From contig CAMNQN010000094.1 of assembly GCA_946549155.1 (NCBI GenBank), positions 1 through 12,064 of the forward strand: a stretch of DNA of 12,064 bases, read 5' to 3'. Shown here piece by piece: positions 1 to 7,248 of the stretch. Every line of letters begins with the position of its first letter. Within the stretch, counting starts at the first letter, position 1. The stretch comes from an uncultured Lachnospiraceae bacterium (lineage in GTDB: Bacteria > Bacillota > Clostridia > Lachnospirales > Lachnospiraceae). A program made the translations under genes and the position numbers. The notes beneath the pieces are model-generated. The model made no database searches. It saw only the letters and a list, made by a program, of their open reading frames with translations, and was not told the origin of the DNA.

Positions 1-1
1 C

Positions 2-811
2 CAGGAATATCTCAAAGTATATGAGATCGATAAATCCATGGCCGGAGCCGTCCGGGATGCCCGGATTACCAACGGGGAACGGGGACTGAAACGGAAAATG
101 TCGGCTCTGCGCAGTTTTTACGCCTATTTTTACAAACATCAGATGATCGAAAAGAATCCAACCCTGTTGGTGGACATGCCTAAATTGCACGATAAAGCTA
201 TTATCCGGCTGGATGACGATGAGACAGCCGCTCTTCTGGACTATATCGAGCATGGCGGGGACGATTTAAGCGGTCAGAAGAAATTGTACTATGAAAAAAC
301 AAAGCTGCGGGATCTGGCCATCGTGACGCTGCTTCTGGGCACCGGAATCCGTGTTTCCGAGTGTGTCGGTCTGGATATTCAGGATGTGGACTTTAAAAAT
401 AACGGCATCAAGGTGGTGCGCAAGGGTGGATCAGAAATGATTATCTACTTTGGGGAAGAGGTGGAGGCGGCGCTTCGGCGGTATATCGAGGAAGGCCGCA
501 GCGCCGTTACGCCCCTGGCCGGACATGAGAACGCCCTCTTCTACTCTACTCAGCGCAGACGCATAGGGGTACAGGCCGTGGAAAATATGGTAAAGAAATA
601 CGCCAGGGAAGTCACCACCACGAAGAAAATTACGCCCCATAAGCTTCGCAGCACCTACGGCACCTCCCTCTACCGGGAAACCGGCGATATATACCTGGTG
701 GCAGACGTCCTTGGACATAAGGATGTAAATACGACGAAAAAGCATTACGCGGCCATGGACGATAACAGAAGGCGGCAGGCAGCCAAGGCGGTAAAACTGC
801 GGGAACCTTAG
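2..811 (+). CDS. Tyrosine recombinase/integrase, 5'-truncated by window edge
   Basis: Site-specific recombinase of the lambda-integrase/XerCD family, which cuts and rejoins DNA through a tyrosine-phosphate intermediate. The frame is open to the left edge, so the true start lies outside; the first internal ATG is at 38. Counting from that ATG, residues 1-50 are the end of the N-terminal helical core-binding domain and about 55-250 the catalytic domain. The catalytic set looks complete: Arg105 in GTGIRVSE, Lys129 in RKGG, His201 and Arg204 in HKLR, His227 in LGHKDV and nucleophile Tyr237 in KKHY. The protein ends after a basic Arg/Lys-rich tail, a normal end for the family, so it appears functional and not broken. 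No attachment site or phage gene is visible nearby, so it could be a housekeeping Xer-like enzyme or the edge of an integrated element. Family assignment is firm; biological role is unknown. Confidence 0.93.
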   Translation, partial: QEYLKVYEIDKSMAGAVRDARITNGERGLKRKMSALRSFYAYFYKHQMIEKNPTLLVDMPKLHDKAIIRLDDDETAALLDYIEHGGDDLSGQKKLYYEKTKLRDLAIVTLLLGTGIRVSECVGLDIQDVDFKNNGIKVVRKGGSEMIIYFGEEVEAALRRYIEEGRSAVTPLAGHENALFYSTQRRRIGVQAVENMVKKYAREVTTTKKITPHKLRSTYGTSLYRETGDIYLVADVLGHKDVNTTKKHYAAMDDNRRRQAAKAVKLREP

Positions 812-866
812 GGGATTCCAATAAACAGCAGATGCTATATTCTCAGAATTAATTATGGGAATACTC

Positions 867-895
867 TTGATTTTCCCTTCCAAAGGAGATATTCT
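867..895 (+). promoter_or_regulatory. Candidate sigma-A promoter for the helix-turn-helix gene
   Basis: TTGATT (867-872) and TATTCT (890-895) are separated by exactly 17 bases, a good vegetative promoter. Transcription would begin near 902, leaving a leader of about 27 nt before the ATG at 929. The purine run AAAGGAG at 882-888 falls inside the promoter spacer, so it is probably not the ribosome-binding site. The gap between the recombinase stop and this promoter contains no convincing terminator, so read-through from the recombinase is possible. Confidence 0.5.
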
Positions 896-928
896 GTAGA
901 GGTAATTATACTATATCTGGGGGCTGTT

Positions 929-1288
929 ATGAAATACATGGAATATATTGGGCAAATTACGGTCACAGAAAGTTTGACAGACCGAATCGCCCGAATCAAT
1001 GAAAGGCTTAGAGAGAATCAGGTCACTCTTCACCTGGATCAGGATGTGGAGGGAAAGGATATCCTGACGGTGGAGTATGAGAAAAGGCAAAAAAATGAGA
1101 GGAACGCAGGCCGTAGGCGTTTGGATGTCTCCGGCGGGCATTCCTCTCTGTGGCGTGTCTCTGATGTGAAAGCTTCCATGAAGGATATCGGTTATCAGGA
1201 GACGGCAAAGCTGTTGGGATGCAGCAAATCTACGCTGTACCGCCGCCTGAAGGAACTGGATGGAAAGGATGACTGGCTGTTCTATTAA
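929..1288 (+). CDS. Small helix-turn-helix protein of unknown function
   Basis: A 119-residue soluble protein that I do not recognise as a named family. Residues 86-110 read as a helix-turn-helix (TAKLLGCSKSTLYRRLKEL at 92-110), with the pattern 'TAKLLGCSKSTLYRRL' typical of the Fis/resolvase-like or HTH_7 class, so DNA binding is likely. Residues 1-60 are charged and probably helical followed by beta; residues 55-65 are very basic. There is no signal peptide, membrane segment or catalytic motif. The ATG at 929 is preceded by a run of G (919-923) that can serve as a weak ribosome-binding site, and no ATG, GTG or TTG lies in frame between it and the promoter. It follows the recombinase in the same direction by 117 bases, so it could be a regulator or accessory factor of that recombinase, but this is only inference. 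The gene ends 5 bases from the convergent serine hydrolase gene. Confidence 0.7.
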   Translation: MKYMEYIGQITVTESLTDRIARINERLRENQVTLHLDQDVEGKDILTVEYEKRQKNERNAGRRRLDVSGGHSSLWRVSDVKASMKDIGYQETAKLLGCSKSTLYRRLKELDGKDDWLFY

Positions 1289-1293
1289 AGCTT

Positions 1294-2142
1294 TTACAGC
1301 CGGAAGCGGCCTTCCAGTGCCAGATACTGATCCAACAGCATCCGGCTGACCCTGGCCCCGAAAAGGAGGGCCGGGTGGCCGTCATAATAAAGAGAGTCGC
1401 TGAAATTCTTGTGCATCATCACCAGCACATAGGGACCGTAGGGCGTGTAAATAACACCTCCGTCATTCCGGCACTCGTCCATGCTGCCGCTCTTGGAGGC
1501 CACCTGAATCAGCTCTTCCTCTCCCGTGTCCTCACTGTCCATATAGTAGGGCGGGAAATCTCCGATCAGCATACTGTTATAGTGCTGCATTTTGAAAATT
1601 TCCAGCATCTGGGCATCCGCCTGGGGGCTGATCAGCTTTCCCTGCACCAGCCGCGTAAAAATGCTGGCGTAATCCTTCGGTGTGGAGGTACCCAGCTTCT
1701 CATACATCTCGAAGGAAATGGGATTGTGAAGTATCGTGTCCTTGCATCCCAGCTTTTGGATACAGTCATTGATGGTCTGAAGGCCCAGATAATCAATCAT
1801 GATATTGGTGGCCACATTGTCGCTGACAATAATCATCAGCGTAGCCACATCCTTTACCCGCAGCGAAAGCCCCGGATCCAGAGACCGGAGGACACCGCTG
1901 CCCACCACCAAATGCTTTTCCTCGTATTTTATCAGTTCAGAAAGGCTGGCATTTCCTTTCTCGATCTCATCGAAGAGACAGGCCAGAATATAAGTCTTGA
2001 TGGTGCTGGCTGTCTCAAATTTTTCTTCCGCGTCAATGGAAATAATCGTTCCCTTTAAATCATCGGCGTATAATGCCATGGTACCGTCATAGCTGGCAAG
2101 CTCCGCCCTGATTCGTTTCTCTAAAGTCAATCTTTCGTCCAT
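1294..2142 (-). CDS. Serine hydrolase, class A beta-lactamase fold (Beta-lactamase2-like), last gene of the operon
   Basis: Predicted cytoplasmic active-site-serine enzyme of 282 residues. The three signature motifs of the penicillin-recognising fold are present: Ser46-T-I-Lys49, Ser107-Asp-Asn109 and Lys217-Ser-Gly219. In true class A beta-lactamases the omega loop carries Glu166 in an ExxLN motif; here the matching stretch (138-150, LHNPISFEMYEKL) has no such motif, so beta-lactam resistance is not a safe call. There is no signal peptide. A TTG-initiated frame reaches 2160, but the ATG at 2142 is preferred because AAAGGGA lies just upstream of it; this leaves 14 bases after the endopeptidase stop codon. 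Its position at the end of a murein-peptide operon suggests a carboxypeptidase or amidase acting on wall peptides (inference). It is a paralogue of the protein at 10603-11385. It ends 5 bases from the convergent gene, with no intrinsic terminator in that gap. Confidence 0.85.
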   Translation of the reverse strand: MDERLTLEKRIRAELASYDGTMALYADDLKGTIISIDAEEKFETASTIKTYILACLFDEIEKGNASLSELIKYEEKHLVVGSGVLRSLDPGLSLRVKDVATLMIIVSDNVATNIMIDYLGLQTINDCIQKLGCKDTILHNPISFEMYEKLGTSTPKDYASIFTRLVQGKLISPQADAQMLEIFKMQHYNSMLIGDFPPYYMDSEDTGEEELIQVASKSGSMDECRNDGGVIYTPYGPYVLVMMHKNFSDSLYYDGHPALLFGARVSRMLLDQYLALEGRFRL

Positions 2143-2156
2143 AATCGTCCCTTTCT

Positions 2157-3104
2157 TCAAAAGATACTGCCTGCCGCATACAGCGATTTCTTCAGATCCT
2201 CCCGGAAATTTTCATCCTGAGGATTAAAACTGTTTATCACAACGCCGCCGCTGCCCACACGCCCTGTGGAGTGGATGTAGCGCTGATTCCCCAGATACAT
2301 GGCGATATGACCCGGAAAATAGAGAAGGTCGCCGGGTTTCACCTGTTCCAGCGGAATATTATGTACGGGAAATCCCTCCTTCAACTGTGCGTCCCGGTAA
2401 GTGAGTACGCCGTTTTGCATGTAGCTGATGGAGGTCAGTCCGGAGCAGTCGATGCCCAGGGAGGATTTACCGCCCCAGCGGTACTGTACGCCCAGATAGG
2501 CTTTGGCAGTACATACCACGCTCTTTCGGAACGCTTCCTCCATTTCCAAAGAAGGGGCAGTTCGGTAGGCTTCCAGAAAGCATTGAGGCAGTTCACTCTC
2601 CCATAGTCCTGCCTGGGAATATTTTTTCTCAATAAGGAACTGGTTTCGCATGTAGCCAATCCGTCCGTCCGCCAGCTCCACACGCGCCCAGCCGGGCATT
2701 CCCGGGAGGTCCTCTCCCGCTTTTTCCTGGCTGTCAAGCTCCAGCACCTTCACAAGAGCTCCCCGGTACAGGGACTGCAGAATAACGCCCTGTACCCTGG
2801 GAAGGGTGGTGACGTCCGCACAGAGCCCATTTACCACCATCAGCCGGGAGGCTTCCCAGCCCTGCAGCTCCTCCAGGGTCATGGGGCGAAGCTCCTCTTT
2901 CCGGATGTAACCGGTATACCCATAGTGGGTGCGCACCGGATAATATCCCTTCTCCTCCCTGCCGGTAACCGCCAGGCCCATACCGCAGAGCGCTTCATCC
3001 GCAATAGCCGTCTGGAAATACTTCGATTGCGTGTCCATGACCTGGGTTTCCTCCGGGATTTCCCAGATGGGGGCGCTGCTTGATTTTACAATGCCATACA
3101 TCAT
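2157..3104 (-). CDS. ykfC: NlpC/P60 endopeptidase with SH3b domains, YkfC-like gamma-D-Glu-diamino acid endopeptidase
   Basis: Cysteine peptidase predicted to cut the bond between gamma-D-Glu and the diamino acid of murein peptides, releasing L-Ala-D-Glu. The 315 residues comprise two probable bacterial SH3 domains (about 5-74 and 88-158) and a C-terminal NlpC/P60 domain (about 190-315). The catalytic residues are clear: Cys220 in DCSG, His266 in PGHIAMYLG and His278 in YIHSTG, with YRWGG at 208-212. In characterised YkfC enzymes the SH3b region restricts substrates to those with a free N-terminal L-Ala. No signal peptide is visible, so it probably works in the cytoplasm, unlike secreted NlpC/P60 hydrolases. 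AGGAGG lies 12 bases before the ATG, slightly distant; a second ATG follows directly. The gene lies 68 bases after the OppF-like ATPase. The catalytic family is certain; exact substrate is inferred from domain order and the epimerase in the same operon. Confidence 0.92.
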   Translation of the reverse strand: MMYGIVKSSSAPIWEIPEETQVMDTQSKYFQTAIADEALCGMGLAVTGREEKGYYPVRTHYGYTGYIRKEELRPMTLEELQGWEASRLMVVNGLCADVTTLPRVQGVILQSLYRGALVKVLELDSQEKAGEDLPGMPGWARVELADGRIGYMRNQFLIEKKYSQAGLWESELPQCFLEAYRTAPSLEMEEAFRKSVVCTAKAYLGVQYRWGGKSSLGIDCSGLTSISYMQNGVLTYRDAQLKEGFPVHNIPLEQVKPGDLLYFPGHIAMYLGNQRYIHSTGRVGSGGVVINSFNPQDENFREDLKKSLYAAGSIF

Positions 3105-3138
3105 GTCTTATCTTTTCCTCCTGAAAAGCTTACGTGAT

Positions 3139-3167
3139 ATCCTGTCAGTCCCGCAGGATTTCGGGAC
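3139..3167 (-). other. Two mutually exclusive hairpins between ATPase and endopeptidase genes
   Basis: The 68-base gap holds two overlapping inverted repeats. GTCCCG (3148-3153) pairs with CGGGAC (3162-3167), and ATCCTG (3139-3144) pairs with CAGGAT (3154-3159). Each is a perfect 6-bp stem, but the arms interleave, so only one can form at a time. No U-tract follows on the minus strand, so this is not a standard terminator. It might act in mRNA processing or tune translation of the downstream endopeptidase; function is unproven. Confidence 0.35.
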
Positions 3168-3172
3168 GGCCC

Positions 3173-4108
3173 TTACGCCTGCTGCATTTCAGCCTGATAC
3201 CGTGCGGTTTCCTCCTCGTTTGCCCATACAAAATGGCCCGGCCGTATCTCTCTCCACTCCGGCTTATCGATCTCGTAGCAATGAATCGCCGGATTGTAGA
3301 CCAGCAGCTTTTTCTGGCGCTCATACTGGGGATCCGGCATGGGAATCGCGGACAGCAGCGCCTTGGTGTAGGGATGCACCGCATGGGTGATCAGTTCCTC
3401 TGTCTCTGCCATTTCCACAATCTCACCCTTATGAATCACCGCGATCCGGTCTGTGATATAGCGCATGACAGAAAGATCGTGGGCGATAAACAGATACGTT
3501 ATCTGCCGTTTTTTCTGCATATCGGACAGGAGGTTTAACACCTGTGCCCGGATGGAAACGTCCAGCGCGGAGATGGGCTCGTCTGCGATAATGAAATCCG
3601 GTTCCATGATCAGCGCCCGGGCAATCCCGATTCGCTGCCGCTGTCCGCCGGAAAACTCATGGGGGAAGCGGCTCATAAACTCCGGCAGCAGACCCACGTC
3701 CAACAACGCCTGCTCCACCTTCGCCTTGCGCTCCTTCTCCGAAATACCTTTCTGGATATTCATCAGCCCTTCACTGACAATATAATCCACCTTGGCCCGC
3801 TCATTTAAGGAGGCCTGGGGATCCTGGAAAATCATCTGGATTTCCTTAATCACTCTCCGGTCCAGCTCCCTGCTGATCTTCCCGTTGATTTTCTCTCCTT
3901 TGTAGTAGATTTCCCCGCCGGAGGTGGGAATGATCCGCATGATTGCCCGTCCGATGGTAGTCTTTCCGGAACCGGATTCCCCCACCAGCCCGAAGGTCTC
4001 GCCCTTATAAATCTCAAAATTAGCCTTTTTCACGGCCACATATTTTTTCCGGTGTTCGCCGAAGGTAACCTCCAGATCCTTAACTTTCACCAATACTTCC
4101 CGTTCCAT
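3173..4108 (-). CDS. oppF: Oligopeptide ABC transporter ATP-binding protein, OppF/DppF-like
   Basis: One of the two ATPase subunits that power peptide import; it binds the cytoplasmic face of the permease pair. The 311 residues show all ABC motifs: Walker A GESGSGKT (43-50), Q-loop Gln95, signature FSGGQ (152-156), Walker B with catalytic Glu177 in DEP, and switch His210. The oligopeptide-specific C-terminal extension begins at HPYTKALL (245-252), and the tail carries the 'IRPGHFVW' motif usual for Firmicutes OppF. The start ATG shares one base with the stop of the upstream oppD-like gene (TGATG), implying translational coupling. GGAGGG lies 8 bases before the ATG. The gene is full length. 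In this operon the transported peptides are likely cell-wall peptides, although the sequence of an ATPase does not reveal substrate. Confidence 0.95.
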   Translation of the reverse strand: MEREVLVKVKDLEVTFGEHRKKYVAVKKANFEIYKGETFGLVGESGSGKTTIGRAIMRIIPTSGGEIYYKGEKINGKISRELDRRVIKEIQMIFQDPQASLNERAKVDYIVSEGLMNIQKGISEKERKAKVEQALLDVGLLPEFMSRFPHEFSGGQRQRIGIARALIMEPDFIIADEPISALDVSIRAQVLNLLSDMQKKRQITYLFIAHDLSVMRYITDRIAVIHKGEIVEMAETEELITHAVHPYTKALLSAIPMPDPQYERQKKLLVYNPAIHCYEIDKPEWREIRPGHFVWANEEETARYQAEMQQA

Positions 4109-5160
4109 CAGCGTATCCCTCCATTCCGGATTTTTTCCACCACCGGAGGCGGAGACACCTTAGGCGCCCGCGGGTCCAGCAGCCATGTTTTCGCCCTGTG
4201 GGTGGGAGAAACCTCAAAATAGGGCGGACGCTTCACAAAATCGATTTTCAGCGCCTGCGGATTACGGGGGGCAAAAGCATCCCCCTGAATCTCCATAAAC
4301 AGATTCGGAGGCGTTCCCTGGATGGAGAACAGCTCCTCTCCCTTCACGCCAATCTGGGGAAGGGAGGATAAAAGCGCCCAGGTATAGGGATGTCTGGGAT
4401 CGTAAAAAATATCCTCCGAAGTTCCAATCTCAATAATATCCCCCGCATACATCACCGCGATCCGGTCCGCAATATTAGCCACCACGCCCAGGTCATGGGT
4501 GATCATGATGATGGAAAGCTTATATTTCTCCCTCATTTCCTTCAAAAGACTTAAAATCTGGGCCTGAATCGTCACATCCAACGCCGTAGTGGGCTCATCG
4601 CAGATCAGAATCTGCGGATTGCAGGCCACCGCGATGGCGATCACCACACGCTGCCGCATACCGCCGGAAAACTCATGGGGATACTGGGAGAAGCGTTTTT
4701 CCGGATAAGGGATTCCCACATCCTTCAGATACTCGATGGCTTTTTCCCTGGCAGCATTCCCCTTTAAATTCTGGTGCAGCGTGATGGCCTCCACGATCTG
4801 CGCGCCTATGGTCTTTAAGGGATTCAGACTGGTCATGGGATCCTGCATGATCATGGCAATCTCGTGCCCACGGATTTTCAGCCACTGCTTCTCCTTTTTC
4901 AGCTGGGCCAGATTCACAGTTTTTCCGTCATCACAGCCGCTGTAGAGAATGTCCCCCTTGGAGATAAAGCCATTGACATCCAAAAGCCCCATAAATGATT
5001 TCGTAAATACGGATTTTCCGCTGCCGGACTCCCCCACAATCGCCAGAATCTCTCCCTTATAAAGATCCAGGGAGACCCCGCGGATCGCGTTTAAGGTTTT
5101 TCCCCGCAGGTGAAATTTGATTTCCAGGTCCTTGACCGAAAGAATTTTTTTCTGTTCCAT
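4108..5160 (-). CDS. oppD: Oligopeptide ABC transporter ATP-binding protein, OppD/DppD-like
   Basis: The second, non-identical ATPase of the peptide importer, 350 residues. Motifs seen: Walker A GESGSGKS (43-50), signature FSGGM (164-168), Walker B ILICDEP with Glu189, switch His222 and the peptide-family RHPYTWALL segment (256-264). In many OppD/DppD proteins the C-terminal region carries four cysteines that bind an iron-sulphur cluster. Here the aligned positions are Asp294, Asn300, Asp307 and Thr325, so the cluster cannot form; the sequence resembles a variant I recall from several Firmicutes OppD proteins. GGGAGGG lies 8 bases before the ATG, and the gene follows the oppC-like gene by 18 bases. 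It overlaps oppF by one base. Function is secure from the motifs and the neighbouring transporter genes. Confidence 0.95.
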   Translation of the reverse strand: MEQKKILSVKDLEIKFHLRGKTLNAIRGVSLDLYKGEILAIVGESGSGKSVFTKSFMGLLDVNGFISKGDILYSGCDDGKTVNLAQLKKEKQWLKIRGHEIAMIMQDPMTSLNPLKTIGAQIVEAITLHQNLKGNAAREKAIEYLKDVGIPYPEKRFSQYPHEFSGGMRQRVVIAIAVACNPQILICDEPTTALDVTIQAQILSLLKEMREKYKLSIIMITHDLGVVANIADRIAVMYAGDIIEIGTSEDIFYDPRHPYTWALLSSLPQIGVKGEELFSIQGTPPNLFMEIQGDAFAPRNPQALKIDFVKRPPYFEVSPTHRAKTWLLDPRAPKVSPPPVVEKIRNGGIR

Positions 5161-5178
5161 AAAATTATCCCTCCCCGG

Positions 5179-6189
5179 TTATACGTGATTTTTCGGATCT
5201 GCAGCGTCGGAAAAAGCATTTCCGATGATGTAGAAGGAAATAGTCACAAAGGACAGCATGATGGTGGGAAACAGAAGCTGGTAGCGCAGCGCGGCGCTGG
5301 TGGCCAAAGCCCGGCCCTCCTCGATCAGATTGCCAAGGCTGGGAATATTCACCGGCAGCCCCAAACCGATATAAGTGATAAAAACTTCGTTTCCGATGGC
5401 GGCGGGAATCGTCAGAGCCATCCGCAGCGTAATCACAGACACCAGGTACGGCAGCAGATTTTTCACCATGATTTTCCAGGTGGGAGTGCCCAGACAACGG
5501 CTGGCCACATTGTAATCCCTGTCCCGGATAATCAAAATCTGGTTTCTGATAAACCGCGCCATCTGAATCCAGCCGGTAAGGCACATGGCGAAAATCAGCG
5601 TCCGGACACTGGGCTTCAGGATATAGGAAATCAAAATCAATACAATCGTATTTGGAATGTTATCAATGATATTGTAAACCTCCGTCAGCAGGAAGTCCAG
5701 CCTTCGCACATAGCCCCATAGAACCCCCACCGTGATGCCGATCAGCGCTTCTGCCAGCGCCACGGACAGACCGATGATCAGAGAGGTTCTGGTACCGGCC
5801 CAGATGCGGGACCAAAGATCCTGTCCGATGGAGTTGGTGCCCAGGATAAACTGGTCTCCCGGCGGAATATTGCGGTACTGCATGCCGTTTTCGTCATTGA
5901 TAATCAGATTCGGATCATACTGCCCCGGCAGGTGAGGCTGAACAAAGGTAAAAACCAGCAGAGCCACTAGCAGAATTAACAGAAGCATGGCTACCTTGTT
6001 TTTCCGGAATACCCGCAGCGTGCTCCGCCAGTAGGAATAATTGCTGTAGCCGATGCGTTCCACGTCCTCCTTATGAAATTCCGCAAAGGAGAACAATTCC
6101 TCCTCAGACAGAGCTTCCGCTTTACTTTTTTCTGTGAGGCTGTCCATCAGAGCGGCCTCTTTGGTGTGGCGGTAACTGAACTGTTTCAT
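5179..6189 (-). CDS. oppC: Oligopeptide ABC transporter permease, OppC/DppC-like
   Basis: Integral membrane subunit that forms half of the peptide channel. Of its 336 residues, the first 65 are a charged cytoplasmic N-terminal extension common in Firmicutes OppC. The first membrane helix is at about 67-84, followed by an extracellular loop that ends in LGTNSIGQDLWSRI (117-130), the counterpart of the LGTDxxGRDxxSR motif of this family with Asn in place of Asp. Further hydrophobic segments lie near 136-160, 182-205, 246-268 and 305-323, with a cytoplasmic EAA-type loop at about 228-248 (ASRCLGTPTWKIMVKNLLP) that docks on the ATPases. The ATG shares one base with the stop of oppB (TGATG) and is preceded by GGGAGGAG. 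Full length and intact. Confidence 0.95.
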   Translation of the reverse strand: MKQFSYRHTKEAALMDSLTEKSKAEALSEEELFSFAEFHKEDVERIGYSNYSYWRSTLRVFRKNKVAMLLLILLVALLVFTFVQPHLPGQYDPNLIINDENGMQYRNIPPGDQFILGTNSIGQDLWSRIWAGTRTSLIIGLSVALAEALIGITVGVLWGYVRRLDFLLTEVYNIIDNIPNTIVLILISYILKPSVRTLIFAMCLTGWIQMARFIRNQILIIRDRDYNVASRCLGTPTWKIMVKNLLPYLVSVITLRMALTIPAAIGNEVFITYIGLGLPVNIPSLGNLIEEGRALATSAALRYQLLFPTIMLSFVTISFYIIGNAFSDAADPKNHV

Positions 6190-7130
6190 CAGCGGTCTCC
6201 TCCCTTCTTCGTAAGACTGATTCGCGGATCAAGCACCACCATCAGAAGATCGCCCAGCAGCAGGCCAATAACGCCCACACAGGCATACAAAAGCACAATG
6301 CCCTGCACCATGGTGTTGTCATGCTTTTTCACCACCGTAACCAGCAATCCACCCATGCCGGGGATACTGTAAAGGGATTCGATGTAAATAGAGCCGATGA
6401 CCGTATTCAGGAAAGCTGTCGGCACATACTGGGCCAGCGGCACAAAAGCGTTCCGGAAAATATGCCGGAACATCACCTTGCCCTCAGAAAGGCCCTTGGC
6501 CTTCGCCAGCTTCACATAATCTTTATTGCTTTCATCCACCATATAGCGGCGAAGCCACATTGCATAAAATGCAATATTCCCCAGGGACATGGAAATCACC
6601 GGGAGAATCCAGTATTTGGGATTATTTATCTGAAAAAGCAGGCCCACGCCCACCGCAGTGGTTCCATAGAGCTGTATGTATAGATAATAGACCGCCGCAG
6701 GCACCGCCTGGATACAGACGATAAACACGGTTCCCAGATGATCGAAAAACTTCCCCTTATACCGGGCCATCAGCGCACCCATGGGAAGGCCCGCCAGCAG
6801 CGATACAATCATGGCGATCACGCCCAGCCGGATGGAGACAGGCACCTTATCCTTCAGAATTTCCGTCACCGCCACATTGGCCCGGTAAATACGGGAGGTA
6901 CCAAGATCGCCGTGCAGAAGGTCATTGAAAAACCGCACGATCTGGACCGGCAGCGGGTCGTTGAGTCCCATCTCGTCCAATCCCACCTGTATCTGCTGCT
7001 CTGTCATCTTGTCAAAATTGGGGAAATACCCTTCAATGGGCATCAGGCGGAGCAGACAAAAAACAATGGTCAGAATCAGAAGCAGGGTGACGAAGGAACG
7101 GGCGATTCGTTTTACCAGATACTTTAACAT
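6189..7130 (-). CDS. oppB: Oligopeptide ABC transporter permease, OppB/DppB-like
   Basis: The partner channel subunit, 313 residues. It starts with the classic MLKYLVKRI opening of OppB/DppB proteins and a first membrane helix at about 11-29. An extracellular domain follows with FFNDLLHGDLGTS (67-79), a family hallmark. Further hydrophobic segments are near 101-123, 132-152, 174-192, 232-250 and 277-299. The EAA loop at 205-231 contains YVKLAKAKGLSEGKV and ends in the usual Pro. GAGGTGG lies 7 bases before the ATG. The gene is set 186 bases behind the binding-protein gene, a gap filled by two large stem-loops, and overlaps oppC by one base. Intact and confidently assigned. Confidence 0.95.
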   Translation of the reverse strand: MLKYLVKRIARSFVTLLLILTIVFCLLRLMPIEGYFPNFDKMTEQQIQVGLDEMGLNDPLPVQIVRFFNDLLHGDLGTSRIYRANVAVTEILKDKVPVSIRLGVIAMIVSLLAGLPMGALMARYKGKFFDHLGTVFIVCIQAVPAAVYYLYIQLYGTTAVGVGLLFQINNPKYWILPVISMSLGNIAFYAMWLRRYMVDESNKDYVKLAKAKGLSEGKVMFRHIFRNAFVPLAQYVPTAFLNTVIGSIYIESLYSIPGMGGLLVTVVKKHDNTMVQGIVLLYACVGVIGLLLGDLLMVVLDPRISLTKKGGDR

Positions 7131-7162
7131 TCTTATACCACCTCTTTTGCTTTAAATACAGA

Positions 7163-7221
7163 GATACTCTCGTAAACAGCCGAAAACTTACAGATCACTT
7201 CTGTCCGTTTACGAGAGTATC
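7163..7221 (-). other. Large stem-loop between binding-protein and permease genes
   Basis: A perfect 15-bp inverted repeat: arms at 7163-7177 (GATACTCTCGTAAAC on the plus strand) and 7207-7221. The 29-base loop contains a second stem, ACAGA (7190-7194) with TCTGT (7200-7204). On the minus-strand transcript no U-run follows the 3' arm, so this is not an ordinary intrinsic terminator. Such structures between a binding-protein gene and its permease genes commonly stabilise the upstream mRNA or reduce downstream expression. An alternative is a symmetric protein-binding site. Confidence 0.75.
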
Positions 7222-7248
7222 CCGGTTGTAAAGAAAGGCGCGAAATCC

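Noticed and set aside
812..866. Terminator or attachment site after the recombinase
   Set aside because: Only short AT-rich near-palindromes are present, with no U-tract hairpin, tRNA end or duplicated core sequence.
1300..1317. GGAAG/CTTCC hairpin near the convergent stop codons as a shared terminator
   Set aside because: It lies in coding sequence and is not followed by a U-tract on either strand; only the AAAGCTTT palindrome is near.
1375..2058. Open frame of 227 codons on the plus strand opposite the serine hydrolase gene
   Set aside because: It lies wholly antisense to a gene with clear motifs, has a His- and Ile-rich composition typical of antisense frames, and lacks a good ribosome site.
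1294..2142. Calling the serine hydrolases antibiotic-resistance beta-lactamases
   Set aside because: Both lack ExxLN and a signal peptide; only the fold-level motifs are shared.
2143..2160. TTG start giving six extra residues to the serine hydrolase
   Set aside because: The ATG at 2142 has AAAGGGA correctly spaced, while the TTG overlaps the upstream stop codon and has no better site.
5110..5721. Plus-strand frame of 203 codons opposite oppC
   Set aside because: It is a Gln/His-rich shadow of a confident permease gene with no independent evidence.
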